8,921 nt of DNA from the NCBI GenBank assembly GCA_034005145.1, contig JAVEVH010000028.1, forward strand, positions 1-8,921, given 5' to 3'. Under the pieces are notes generated by a model, which saw only the letters and a list, made by a program, of their open reading frames with translations, was not told the origin of the DNA and searched no databases. This DNA is from JAVEVH01 sp034005145. Its GTDB lineage: Bacteria; Patescibacteriota; Dojkabacteria; SC72. A program made the translations under genes and the position numbers. Shown here piece after piece: positions 1 to 6,833 of this stretch. The stretch's first letter is position 1, and each line of letters starts with the position of its first letter.

Positions 1-2641
1 CATTCCTTTCTCCAAACTCATCCATACTACCTGACATAATGAGGTATTCTACAGCCCTTTTTTGTATATTATGTATAGACATCCTCTCTATGAAATCATC
101 TAGATTTTTAAATTCTCCATTCTCTTTCCTTTCATTTACAATGGCTTGTACAATATCACTCCCTATATTTTTTATACCTCCTAAACCAAATCTAATACTG
201 CTATCACCCTCAATACTAAAGTAGAATTTACTTCTGTTTATGGTTGGAGGTAGTACATCTATACCTAGTCTTTCACACTCATTTAAATCTATTATCACTC
301 TATCAAAGTTATCTAAATCTCCCTCTAATAAGGCTGCCATGAACTCTAGGGGGTAGTGTGCTTTTAGGTATGCTGTCCAAAATGCAACAGTAGCATATGA
401 AGCACTGTGTGCTTTATTAAAACCGTAATTAGCAAACTGTATTAGCTTATCCCACAATCTTTCTGTTTCTTTAACATCAAAGCCATTCTCTTTAGCTCCT
501 TTTAGAAACTTAGGTTTCTCTTTATCCATTATCTCCATCTTTTTCTTACCCATAGCTCTACGAAGTAAGTCAGCAGCACCTAATGTATATCCACCTACGA
601 TTTGTGCAATTTTCATTACCTGCTCCTGGTATGTGATAACTCCATTGGTAACCTCAAGTACCGGTTTAAGATCTTCAAAGATGTAATCAGGTTCCTGTTT
701 ACCATTCTTAACTGCAACGTATTCAGATATATATTGCATAGGGCCTGGTCTATACGCTGCTAGAAGGTAACAGATGTCTTCTTGAGTATTAGGTTGAAGT
801 GCTTTAATTGATCTTCTCATACCTTCACTCTCTAATTGGAATACACCTACTGTATGTCCACTCTTAATTACATCAAATGTAGCCTTATCATTTGGGTCTA
901 ACTTAGACAGATTTATCTCTTCCCCCCTATTAGCTTTAACCTTAGTAATAGCTTCCCCTATTACATTCAAATTCCTTAATCCCAAGAAATCGAATTTCAT
1001 TAATCCTACATACTCAATATCAGACATTTCAAACTGAGTCATACCCATACCACCACCATGAGAATCCCTTTGGATAGCGCAGTAGTTAACAACAGGATCA
1101 GGAGTAACAATTATTCCACAAGCATGAGTAGAATTACCCCTACATATGCCCGCAACCTTCCTAACAGTATCTGCTAGCTTCTTAGTTACTTCTGAGGAGT
1201 TAATTATTTCTGCAAACTCTGGATTATGCTCTATCATGTAATCAATATCTCTTGCCTTACCAAAGAGTATCTCTACCATCTTAGCCAACTTATCAGTTGT
1301 ACTTAACTCTATACCTAGAACCCTTCCGACGTCTTTAATAGCTTGTCTAGTTTGTAGCTTACTAAATGTACCAATCTGTTTTACATTCTCTAATCCATAT
1401 TTCTTAATTGTATATTCTAGTAACTCATCTCTTCTCTGATCTGCAATATCAATATCAAAATCAGGAGGAGAATCTCTCTCAGGATTTAAAAATCTTTCAA
1501 AGTAAAGCTCCCATGATATCGGTTCTAAATCTGTAATATCTACACAGTATGCGACTACAGAACCACATCCAGAGCCTCTCATGCCTACTACAATACCGTT
1601 ATCTCTACAAAATATTACGAAATCCCTAACTACTAAGAAGTAATCATTATACATCTTGTCATTAATGATCTTTAACTCATATTCAATTCTCTCTTTTAAC
1701 TCCTTAGTAATCTTTCCATACTTAAGTTTAGCTCCCTCCATAGTAAGCTCTTTTAGATATGTCTCAGAGGTATGACCTTTAGGTAAATCCAAAAATTTAG
1801 GTTCTACTCTTCCAAATGTAATATCAAAATCCTCTATCATATCTACAATCTTTTGAGTATTTTCAATAGCTTGGGGTATATCTTTAAAAAGATCTTCCAT
1901 CTCCTTGGGAGTCTTAACATAGAATTCATTAGTAGGCATTCTTCTTCGAGTTGGATTATCCCAGGTTTTACCATCTGCAATACACCACAAAACCTCTTGT
2001 ATATCTGCATCTTCCCTATTTAAGTAATGAGAATCACATGTAGCTACTAAGGGTAGATCTAATTCTTTAGAGATTTTTAATAGACCTTCATTAACAGTAT
2101 CTTGTTCAGGCATACCGTTTCGCATTAGTTCGATAAAGTAGTTATCTTTAAAAAGTTCGGAATATTTTTTAGCATTCTCTAGAGCTAAGTTATAGTTGTT
2201 TTCTAATAAAGGTCTAGATACAGTACCTGCTAAACAGCCAGAAAGAGCAATTAAACCCTCTGAGTATTTAGAAAGAGTCTCAAAATCTATCCTAGGTTTG
2301 TAGTAGAAACCATCCATATGAGCTATAGAGACAATCTTTACAAGGTTTCTGTAACCCTGTAAATCCTTAGCTAGTAACACCATATGATTATACTTATTAT
2401 CTATTCCGTAATCTTTCTGACTCATTTCTCTTGGAGCAATATATATCTCGCACCCAAGTATTGCCTTTAACCCTGCTTCCTTCATAGCGCTCTTAAACTT
2501 CAAAGCACCATACATATTTCCATGATCTGTTAGAGCACAAGCTTTCATCCCACTTTCTTGTAATTTGGAGACTAGAGCCGGTAACCGTATTGTTGCATCC
2601 AACAGAGAGTACTCTGAGTGGAGATGTAAATGTGTAAACAT
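1..2641 (-). CDS. dnaE: DNA polymerase III subunit alpha, 3' end cut off by the window
   Basis: Catalytic subunit of the replicative DNA polymerase. Read on the minus strand from ATG at 2641-2639 there are 880 open codons to the window edge. The bacterial protein is usually about 1,100-1,200 residues, so the OB-fold and clamp-loader-binding tail lie outside. The N-terminal PHP domain is clear (HLHSEYS at residues 4-10, TDHGN near 39, GCEIYI near 63, ALSGCLAG, CDSHYL), and its metal ligands look kept. The polymerase core carries PDFDID at 1448-1465, with Asp394 and Asp396 as the first two catalytic aspartates, and KFDFLGL with Asp551 as the third. YRPGPM, YQEQVM, LLRRAMGKKK and FNKAHSASYA follow, then a helix-hairpin-helix-like GLGGIKNIG near the left edge. 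The phosphate-binding loop reads GMRGSGCGS (353-361), one residue shorter than the common GPGRGSGAGS. No Shine-Dalgarno is visible before the start. The gene is divergent from the lysozyme-like gene, 39 bp away. Family identity is certain. Confidence 0.98.
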   Translation of the reverse strand, partial: MFTHLHLHSEYSLLDATIRLPALVSKLQESGMKACALTDHGNMYGALKFKSAMKEAGLKAILGCEIYIAPREMSQKDYGIDNKYNHMVLLAKDLQGYRNLVKIVSIAHMDGFYYKPRIDFETLSKYSEGLIALSGCLAGTVSRPLLENNYNLALENAKKYSELFKDNYFIELMRNGMPEQDTVNEGLLKISKELDLPLVATCDSHYLNREDADIQEVLWCIADGKTWDNPTRRRMPTNEFYVKTPKEMEDLFKDIPQAIENTQKIVDMIEDFDITFGRVEPKFLDLPKGHTSETYLKELTMEGAKLKYGKITKELKERIEYELKIINDKMYNDYFLVVRDFVIFCRDNGIVVGMRGSGCGSVVAYCVDITDLEPISWELYFERFLNPERDSPPDFDIDIADQRRDELLEYTIKKYGLENVKQIGTFSKLQTRQAIKDVGRVLGIELSTTDKLAKMVEILFGKARDIDYMIEHNPEFAEIINSSEVTKKLADTVRKVAGICRGNSTHACGIIVTPDPVVNYCAIQRDSHGGGMGMTQFEMSDIEYVGLMKFDFLGLRNLNVIGEAITKVKANRGEEINLSKLDPNDKATFDVIKSGHTVGVFQLESEGMRRSIKALQPNTQEDICYLLAAYRPGPMQYISEYVAVKNGKQEPDYIFEDLKPVLEVTNGVITYQEQVMKIAQIVGGYTLGAADLLRRAMGKKKMEIMDKEKPKFLKGAKENGFDVKETERLWDKLIQFANYGFNKAHSASYATVAFWTAYLKAHYPLEFMAALLEGDLDNFDRVIIDLNECERLGIDVLPPTINRSKFYFSIEGDSSIRFGLGGIKNIGSDIVQAIVNERKENGEFKNLDDFIERMSIHNIQKRAVEYLIMSGSMDEFGERN

Positions 2642-2663
2642 AATTTGTTAGCTCATCAAGTTC

Positions 2664-2672
2664 TGATATACT
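2664..2672 (+). promoter_or_regulatory. Extended -10 promoter of the lysozyme-like gene
   Basis: The sequence TGATATACT fits an extended -10 element (TGn followed by TATACT at 2667-2672). Only 8 nt separate the box from the ATG at 2681, so the expected transcription start falls at about 2679, and the mRNA would be leaderless or carry a 1-2 nt leader. No good -35 is needed with an extended -10. This is a sequence match only. Confidence 0.55.
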
Positions 2673-2682
2673 AGATTAGTAT
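2668..2682. repeat. Perfect 6-3-6 inverted repeat over the start of the lysozyme-like gene
   Basis: ATACTA and TAGTAT flank the trinucleotide GAT. The repeat covers the end of the -10 box, the presumed transcription start and the first two bases of the ATG. A second, looser pair (GCTCAT at 2651-2656 and ATGAGC at 2685-2690) brackets it. It could be an operator between the divergent dnaE and lysozyme-like genes, but a repeat this short can arise by chance in AT-rich DNA. Confidence 0.3.
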
Positions 2683-3409
2683 GAATGAGCCATATATTTC
2701 AAGTATATACAGAAAAGACAGTAAGAAAGCGAGTATCTTAAACTCTAATATCTTAAGACTATCTCTATTCGCACTCACTTTAGTAATATATACCCTCTTT
2801 ATTTCGCCCTTAATTGAAGGTACCCTCAGAAATTCAATCTTAAATGGTATTAGAGAAAGTAAGAAAGTTACTCTTAACTACCTTACACCTTTGTATGGAC
2901 AAGAAATGTATACAAATGAATATACCCTTAATACTATTTCTACGACAGATGTATTTACAAAAGTATCGGGTAAAACAGATATTAAAACTGAAGACCCAAG
3001 AGTAGTTGTAATGAAAAGATTCTTACTAGATTACAACTCACCAATGTATCCTTCTGCAAGAACCTTTATAGAGGAAGCTGATAGATATGGATTAGATTGG
3101 AGATTAGTAGCATCAATATCTGGAGTTGAATCAGCATTCGGTAATCTAATACCAAGAGGGACAAACAATGCTTGGGGATGGAGAGGAGTGAATAAAAATG
3201 AACAGGGATGGAGTCAATTTAGTACATGGGACGAAGGTATATCTATTGTTACCTCAAGATTAGCACTAGGATATGGTACAAGCCTTACTCCATTTCAAAT
3301 AGAGGCTACATACTGTCCTCCCTGTGGTTTAAATCCTGCACATGCTTGGGCAAATGGTGTAGCAAGATATATGAGAGAGCTTAAATATTACCTTGACAAT
3401 ATTAATTAA
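2681..3409 (+). CDS. Membrane-anchored lysozyme-like / lytic transglycosylase domain protein
   Basis: Predicted cell-wall hydrolase of the lysozyme-like superfamily (242 aa). Residues about 26-43 form one hydrophobic segment, read as an uncleaved N-terminal anchor. Residues about 55-110 are a linker with no domain I recognise. The catalytic-type domain covers about 120-240: the helix FIEEADRYGLDWRLVASI leads to VESAFG with Glu150 as the likely general acid, followed by NNAWGWRG (162-169) and a Trp-rich stretch GWSQFSTWDEGI. This arrangement is one I associate with small hydrolases of CPR bacteria, where the protein would cut peptidoglycan glycan strands outside the membrane. Near the C-terminus CPPC (212-215) replaces the usual short loop and could form a disulfide. 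The start is supported by the extended -10 box directly upstream; there is no Shine-Dalgarno. It heads a plus-strand run of four genes, with yggT 18 nt downstream. Bond specificity cannot be told from sequence. Confidence 0.8.
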   Translation: MNEPYISSIYRKDSKKASILNSNILRLSLFALTLVIYTLFISPLIEGTLRNSILNGIRESKKVTLNYLTPLYGQEMYTNEYTLNTISTTDVFTKVSGKTDIKTEDPRVVVMKRFLLDYNSPMYPSARTFIEEADRYGLDWRLVASISGVESAFGNLIPRGTNNAWGWRGVNKNEQGWSQFSTWDEGISIVTSRLALGYGTSLTPFQIEATYCPPCGLNPAHAWANGVARYMRELKYYLDNIN

Positions 3410-3427
3410 TTATTTTACCCTCTCTAT

Positions 3428-3715
3428 ATGGGATTCCTTTTTAGAATACTTTACATTTTAACAGCATTTGTAGAAACATTACTTGTGTTTAGAATTGTTC
3501 TAAAGGTAGTAAATGCAAATGCTACCCATTCATTTGTAGCTTGGATCTTTGATACCTCAGATATTTTCATATCGCCATTCAAAGGAATACTCTCTAATGA
3601 GATCTGTTTAGATAGGTTCTGTATAGAGTTAACTCCCATAGTTGCTCTAGTATTCTTTTCTATTGTAGGATTCGTATTTTCAGAGCTTTCAAAGTCCTTT
3701 AGAAAGACAGAATAA
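3428..3715 (+). CDS. YggT family integral membrane protein
   Basis: Small two-helix membrane protein of the YggT family (95 aa, close to a single YggT domain). Hydrophobic segments lie at about residues 3-27 and 69-88. Between them is the conserved-looking stretch FVAWIFDTSDIFISPFKGIL (36-55), matching the family pattern of an aromatic-rich turn followed by D-x-x-x-x-P-F-(R/K). After it, ELTPIVAL (67-74) matches the usual D-L-S-P-L-V-A-L. YggT homologues are linked to membrane and division-site or osmotic functions in several bacteria, but the molecular role is not settled. The ATG lies 18 nt after the lysozyme-like stop and lacks a Shine-Dalgarno. A TTGACA at 3393-3398 inside the upstream gene sits 17 nt from a poor -10 (TACCCT, 3416-3421) that would give a start exactly at the ATG; co-transcription with the upstream gene is as likely. 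Confidence 0.85.
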   Translation: MGFLFRILYILTAFVETLLVFRIVLKVVNANATHSFVAWIFDTSDIFISPFKGILSNEICLDRFCIELTPIVALVFFSIVGFVFSELSKSFRKTE

Positions 3716-3723
3716 GGGGTTTT

Positions 3724-3736
3724 GTGATATAATCAC
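3724..3736. repeat. Perfect 5-3-5 inverted repeat overlapping the cupin gene -10 box
   Basis: GTGAT and ATCAC flank ATA, so the palindrome is centred on the TATAAT box (3728-3733). A protein bound here would block RNA polymerase. The same position relative to a -10 box is occupied by an unrelated inverted repeat at 2668-2682. Short length makes chance a real explanation. Confidence 0.3.
3725..3733 (+). promoter_or_regulatory. Consensus extended -10 promoter of the cupin-transglutaminase pair
   Basis: TGATATAAT is a perfect extended -10 (TG, one base, TATAAT). It sits 9 nt before the ATG at 3743, so the predicted transcription start near 3740 leaves a leader of about 0-3 nt. The element lies in the 27-nt gap after yggT and suggests that the cupin and transglutaminase genes have their own promoter. 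Confidence 0.65.
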
Positions 3737-3742
3737 TCTCAT

Positions 3743-4477
3743 ATGGCAAAGATAGACCTTAAGCAATCTTGTGGATTGCCAATATTTTATAGTGGTGAAG
3801 ACCTGTTGCCCCAAGGACTAACAATTGGTGATACTTCTACAATATGTATAGATGATATTCGCTCCCAATTACTTAATGAAGATCTCAATTGCCCAGCAAT
3901 CTTTTACAAAAAGTATAAGGATATAGATAAGGATGATATATTTAAAAACAAAGATATCAAGCTTAATATGTATCTCATATATCCTAATTTAGCAGGAATA
4001 GAGTATACAAAAACATTTGCTACTAGATGTAAAAGCTATCCAAGAGTATTAGAAGTAACATATGGAGGCGGTATTGTACTACTCCAGAAATATGATTCCC
4101 CTCTTAATCACAAGGTATTTAAAATATTGGTTAAAAAAGGTCAGAAAGTAATAGTACCTTCTGGATATACATGCACTATTGTAAACTCTAGACAAAACTC
4201 TAACCTAATAGTGTTAGAGATGTATTCAAGGGATGCTAAACCAAGAATTGTCCTTGATGATCGTAAGGGAATGTCCTATTATATTATTAGAAAGAATGCT
4301 AAACAGGAGACTGTTAGAAATCCTGAATACAAGATTGTAAATGAACCTGAAAAGATCAATCCTGAAACCATTCTCTCTAAGTATGGGATAACTAGTAAAA
4401 CTCCCATTGTAAAACAAATAATGAGAAAATATGAGAGATTTGAATGGCTTTTTCAAAAAGATTCTGTTGATATCTAG
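3743..4477 (+). CDS. Cupin-fold protein resembling archaeal-type glucose-6-phosphate isomerase, metal ligands altered
   Basis: A 244-aa protein whose middle (about residues 75-185) follows the layout of cupin-type glucose-6-phosphate isomerase (cGPI). LEVTYGGGIVLLQK (103-116) matches the family's E-V-Y-x-x-L-x-G-x-G-x-x-L-L-Q. KVIVPSGYTCTIVN (135-148) matches V-V-Y-V-P-P-x-W-A-H-x-T-V-N, and LEMYSRDAKPR then RKGMSYYIIRKN match the segments after it. By this eye alignment the three metal-binding histidines become Thr94, Cys96 and Cys144, while the glutamate (Glu104) is kept. The enzyme would interconvert glucose- and fructose-6-phosphate in the cytoplasm if active, but with these changes it may bind metal differently or not at all. 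No signal peptide or membrane segment is seen. The C-terminal ~50 residues (190-244) are charged and not part of the cGPI core I know. The gene has its own extended -10 promoter, ends with TAG, and overlaps the next gene by 47 nt. The family call is tentative. Confidence 0.6.
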   Translation: MAKIDLKQSCGLPIFYSGEDLLPQGLTIGDTSTICIDDIRSQLLNEDLNCPAIFYKKYKDIDKDDIFKNKDIKLNMYLIYPNLAGIEYTKTFATRCKSYPRVLEVTYGGGIVLLQKYDSPLNHKVFKILVKKGQKVIVPSGYTCTIVNSRQNSNLIVLEMYSRDAKPRIVLDDRKGMSYYIIRKNAKQETVRNPEYKIVNEPEKINPETILSKYGITSKTPIVKQIMRKYERFEWLFQKDSVDI

Positions 4478-6545
4478 TATCTTTCTTTTACCATTTTCAT
4501 TCTCAAACAAAGTACAAGCCTCCGATTCATTTAAAGTCTACTCTGATTTCCATCATGTATGGAGTGGTACTACCATTAATTCAACTATATACCTAACAAT
4601 TACATCTGAAAAAGAGTCTACTCTACTTACTTACTATACAATAACCATACCCAATGAAGAAATCTCTCCTAAGGTATTTTCAATAAATAGGAATGAAACA
4701 TTAGAGCCTACAATACACAGAAGAAGTGGTGCTACAGATATTGTAATTGACTTAGAAAACACACCAATATCTCCTAAAAAACCGGTTACTTTAAAAATTA
4801 CATACAGCATTAAAAATAGTAGTAACGATTTAGTACTGATATCTTCTGTAAGTGATACAACCACTAGAAAGTTTACATTTACATATCCCACTTACAAAGG
4901 AGATGTAACATGGAGTTCTGCTCCTGTACAAAGTATTAGACAAGTAGCTAATAATACTGAAGTAGTAACAGCTATTCCTAGTACAACAACTGTAAAAGTG
5001 ATATTAGGTCAAGGTGTAGTATATAGATATACAATAGATAGGAATTTAGTAAATACAGGAGAAGAAATGATACTCTCTGAGATATCCTTACCACCTAATA
5101 ACAGTAGACAGCATATTCTAATAGATGAGATAGAACCAACTCCTGAGAAAGCATATAAGGATATAGATGGTAACTACATATTACAGTATAGTGTAGCTCC
5201 CCAAAGTAATATGGATGTTAGCATAAATGGACATATCTTAATGAAAAAAAGTACATACCCATTCCAATCTTCATACAGTATAGAAAAGAATACAATATGG
5301 AAAATAACTGATGCTTCCTTAATTAGAAATATTAATAGATATCTACAGGAGTATGGATTAGATATCTCTGATACATTCTCTGACGTTAAAGAGTTAGATA
5401 GCGAGAAAAAGGAAATACTGTATAAATCCATATACCAATACGTAGGAGAAAAACTAAAACCAAATACACTTACCTTAGGCTCTCTAACAGGCTCTGAGAG
5501 ATTAACAGGGCAAGAAGTACTACTTAAACAAACTAACTCTACTAGTGAAGCATATGCAGATGCCATAATAGCAATATATAGACAGTACGGTATCCCTTCT
5601 AGATTAGTCATAGGGTATGTATCAAATATCTCTAATTATAATCCTGATGGAATGTATCACTATTGGGCAGAGTATTTTGATTATGAAAAAAATGATTGGA
5701 TACCTGTAGATCCATTCTTAGAAGATTACTCATCTACATCTCTTTGGCAAAGAGATATGCATGACCATATATCATTGATATATAGGTATAGTAATCCTAA
5801 TACTCCTAAGCTCTCCTACTTTACTGAAAATGATTTTAAAATAGAGAAGGTCGATGATACTCCAGAGGTAATACATGATTTTGATTTAGATTTCATATTT
5901 GAACCATACAAAATATCTAACCCCTACTTTAAGGGCTCTATAGGTATTACAAATATCGGTAATACAGTATTAGACCTATTTACAATCTCTAAATCAAATC
6001 CTGACCTAACAAAATATATCGACTATATNNNNNNNNNNNNNNNNNNNNNNNNNNNNNNNNNNNNNNNNNNNNNNNNNNNNNNNNNNNNNNNNNNNNNNNN
6101 NNNNNNNNNNNNNNNNNNNNNNNNNNNNGAAATACCTTTTGAAATAAAGATTACCCCTAAATTAGATTCTCCAAAAACTCAAATACTTTGGGATATACCT
6201 GCAGTATTTACTCTTAAAACTAAACATAATGAATTTGTATCATTAGAAGAAGGCCAAACATATACCTTTAGTGCAACTATTAAACCTCAAAGAGAGGGAT
6301 CATACAATATTGTAGTAAATGTAATATCTTGGCAATATGATACAAATAAAACGAATAGTGTAAAGGATACTCTAACACTAAGTAAAGCACTTACAGTACA
6401 ACCAGCAGATCCACAATATGGCCTATTAATACTACTAGTAATAGCATCTGTATTAATTATTTCAGGAATATCTATCTTTGTTTTAGTAAAAGTAGTTAAG
6501 AAATCAATAACCAAAATTAGAAAGTGGCTTACTCCACCTTTTTAA
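4431..6545 (+). CDS. Secreted, membrane-anchored transglutaminase-like protein (contains assembly gap)
   Basis: Large extracytoplasmic protein, 704 codons including 34 unknown. Residues 1-30 form a signal peptide (FFKK, a hydrophobic core, then VQA before the cut), which supports the ATG at 4431 although it lies inside the upstream gene. Residues about 31-280 look like beta-rich domains; LPPNNSR then a D-x-D-G-N-Y-x-L-x-Y pattern recall the N-terminal part of other bacterial transglutaminase-like proteins. The transglutaminase core covers about 345-432: EAYADAIIAIYRQYGIPSRL, then YHYWAEYF with His410, then WIPVDP with Asp427. The catalytic Cys position is Ser372 (AGT), so the triad reads S-H-D. 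About 500-655 is Ig-like (NIGNTVLDLF; later FSATIKPQREGSYNIVV), split by the gap. One helix at about 664-686 and a basic tail anchor it in the membrane with the bulk outside. Family fold is well supported; catalytic activity is uncertain. Confidence 0.85.
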   Translation: MRDLNGFFKKILLISSIFLLPFSFSNKVQASDSFKVYSDFHHVWSGTTINSTIYLTITSEKESTLLTYYTITIPNEEISPKVFSINRNETLEPTIHRRSGATDIVIDLENTPISPKKPVTLKITYSIKNSSNDLVLISSVSDTTTRKFTFTYPTYKGDVTWSSAPVQSIRQVANNTEVVTAIPSTTTVKVILGQGVVYRYTIDRNLVNTGEEMILSEISLPPNNSRQHILIDEIEPTPEKAYKDIDGNYILQYSVAPQSNMDVSINGHILMKKSTYPFQSSYSIEKNTIWKITDASLIRNINRYLQEYGLDISDTFSDVKELDSEKKEILYKSIYQYVGEKLKPNTLTLGSLTGSERLTGQEVLLKQTNSTSEAYADAIIAIYRQYGIPSRLVIGYVSNISNYNPDGMYHYWAEYFDYEKNDWIPVDPFLEDYSSTSLWQRDMHDHISLIYRYSNPNTPKLSYFTENDFKIEKVDDTPEVIHDFDLDFIFEPYKISNPYFKGSIGITNIGNTVLDLFTISKSNPDLTKYIDYXXXXXXXXXXXXXXXXXXXXXXXXXXXXXXXXXXEIPFEIKITPKLDSPKTQILWDIPAVFTLKTKHNEFVSLEEGQTYTFSATIKPQREGSYNIVVNVISWQYDTNKTNSVKDTLTLSKALTVQPADPQYGLLILLVIASVLIISGISIFVLVKVVKKSITKIRKWLTPPF
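6029..6128. other. Assembly gap of exactly 100 N
   Basis: A run of 100 unknown bases inside the transglutaminase-like gene. A round 100 usually marks a scaffold join of unknown length, so the true missing sequence may be longer or shorter. The reading frame happens to continue across it. Both sides look like extracellular beta-rich sequence, and the right side ends in the expected membrane anchor, so one continuous gene is likely but not proven. Confidence 0.95.
6521..6543. terminator. Bidirectional terminator-like hairpin where convergent genes meet
   Basis: GTGG (6524-6527) pairs with CCAC (6534-6537) around a 6-nt loop. The plus strand continues with CTTTTT, and the minus strand reads CCAC followed by TTTCTAATTTT, so each direction has a short stem followed by a T-rich tract. 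An alternative pairing (AAAG-TGG with CCA-C-CTTT, one bulge) extends the stem to 7 bp. It sits inside the last codons of both convergent genes. The stem is weak. Confidence 0.4.
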
Positions 6546-6831
6546 GTAAGGTAGTTAACTCCTTAATCTCTTTAGATAGCTGATTCTGTTTTGATAAAAT
6601 CTTTTCTAATGAATCTTGTACGAGTACCTCTTTTTTAGAAGATATAAAATATTCAATAGGTTTACCTAATATATCTGAAAGCTTTCTTAATACCTCTAGG
6701 TTAGGAAAAGATCTATGTGATTCATAAGAGCTAATAGTTTTGTCTGATAAGCCTAATGCTAATCCTAAGCTTCTTTGGGACATACCTCTTTCCTCTCTTG
6801 CTCTCTTTAATCTTAAGCTAAATTCTTTCAT
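6529..6831 (-). CDS. Xre-family helix-turn-helix transcriptional regulator
   Basis: A 100-aa DNA-binding protein. Residues about 6-62 form a Cro/C1-type HTH domain: LKRAREERGMSQRSLGLALG, then LSDKTISSYESHRSFPNLEV with the recognition helix around 29-37, then LRKLSDILGKPIEYF. Residues about 72-98 are a heptad-like helix (DSLEKILSKQNQLSKEIKEL) that probably dimerises the protein. No ligand-binding or peptidase domain is present. The start is 2 nt after the stop of the upstream gene (TAATTATG), so translation is almost certainly coupled and the two proteins are made together. Its own target is not visible; an autoregulatory role at the promoter before the DUF4214-like gene is an inference. The last 17 nt overlap the 3' end of the convergent transglutaminase-like gene. 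Confidence 0.9.
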   Translation of the reverse strand: MKEFSLRLKRAREERGMSQRSLGLALGLSDKTISSYESHRSFPNLEVLRKLSDILGKPIEYFISSKKEVLVQDSLEKILSKQNQLSKEIKELTTLLKKVE

Positions 6832-6833
6832 AA

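Noticed and set aside
39..224. Plus-strand open frame of 61 codons within dnaE
   Set aside because: It lies opposite a strongly conserved dnaE coding region, has low-complexity Ser/Phe/Pro-rich content and no promoter or ribosome site.
3393..3421. TTGACA with 17-nt spacing to TACCCT as a yggT promoter
   Set aside because: The -10 matches consensus at only three of six bases, so I mention it under the gene but do not list it as a promoter.
4226..4510. Minus-strand open frame over the cupin/transglutaminase overlap
   Set aside because: Both plus-strand genes have family or signal-peptide support, and no promoter faces this frame.
5174..5611. Minus-strand open frame of 145 codons inside the transglutaminase-like gene
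   Set aside because: The plus strand here encodes the conserved core with GIPSR; the minus frame is Ser/Tyr-rich antisense shadow with no recognisable domain.
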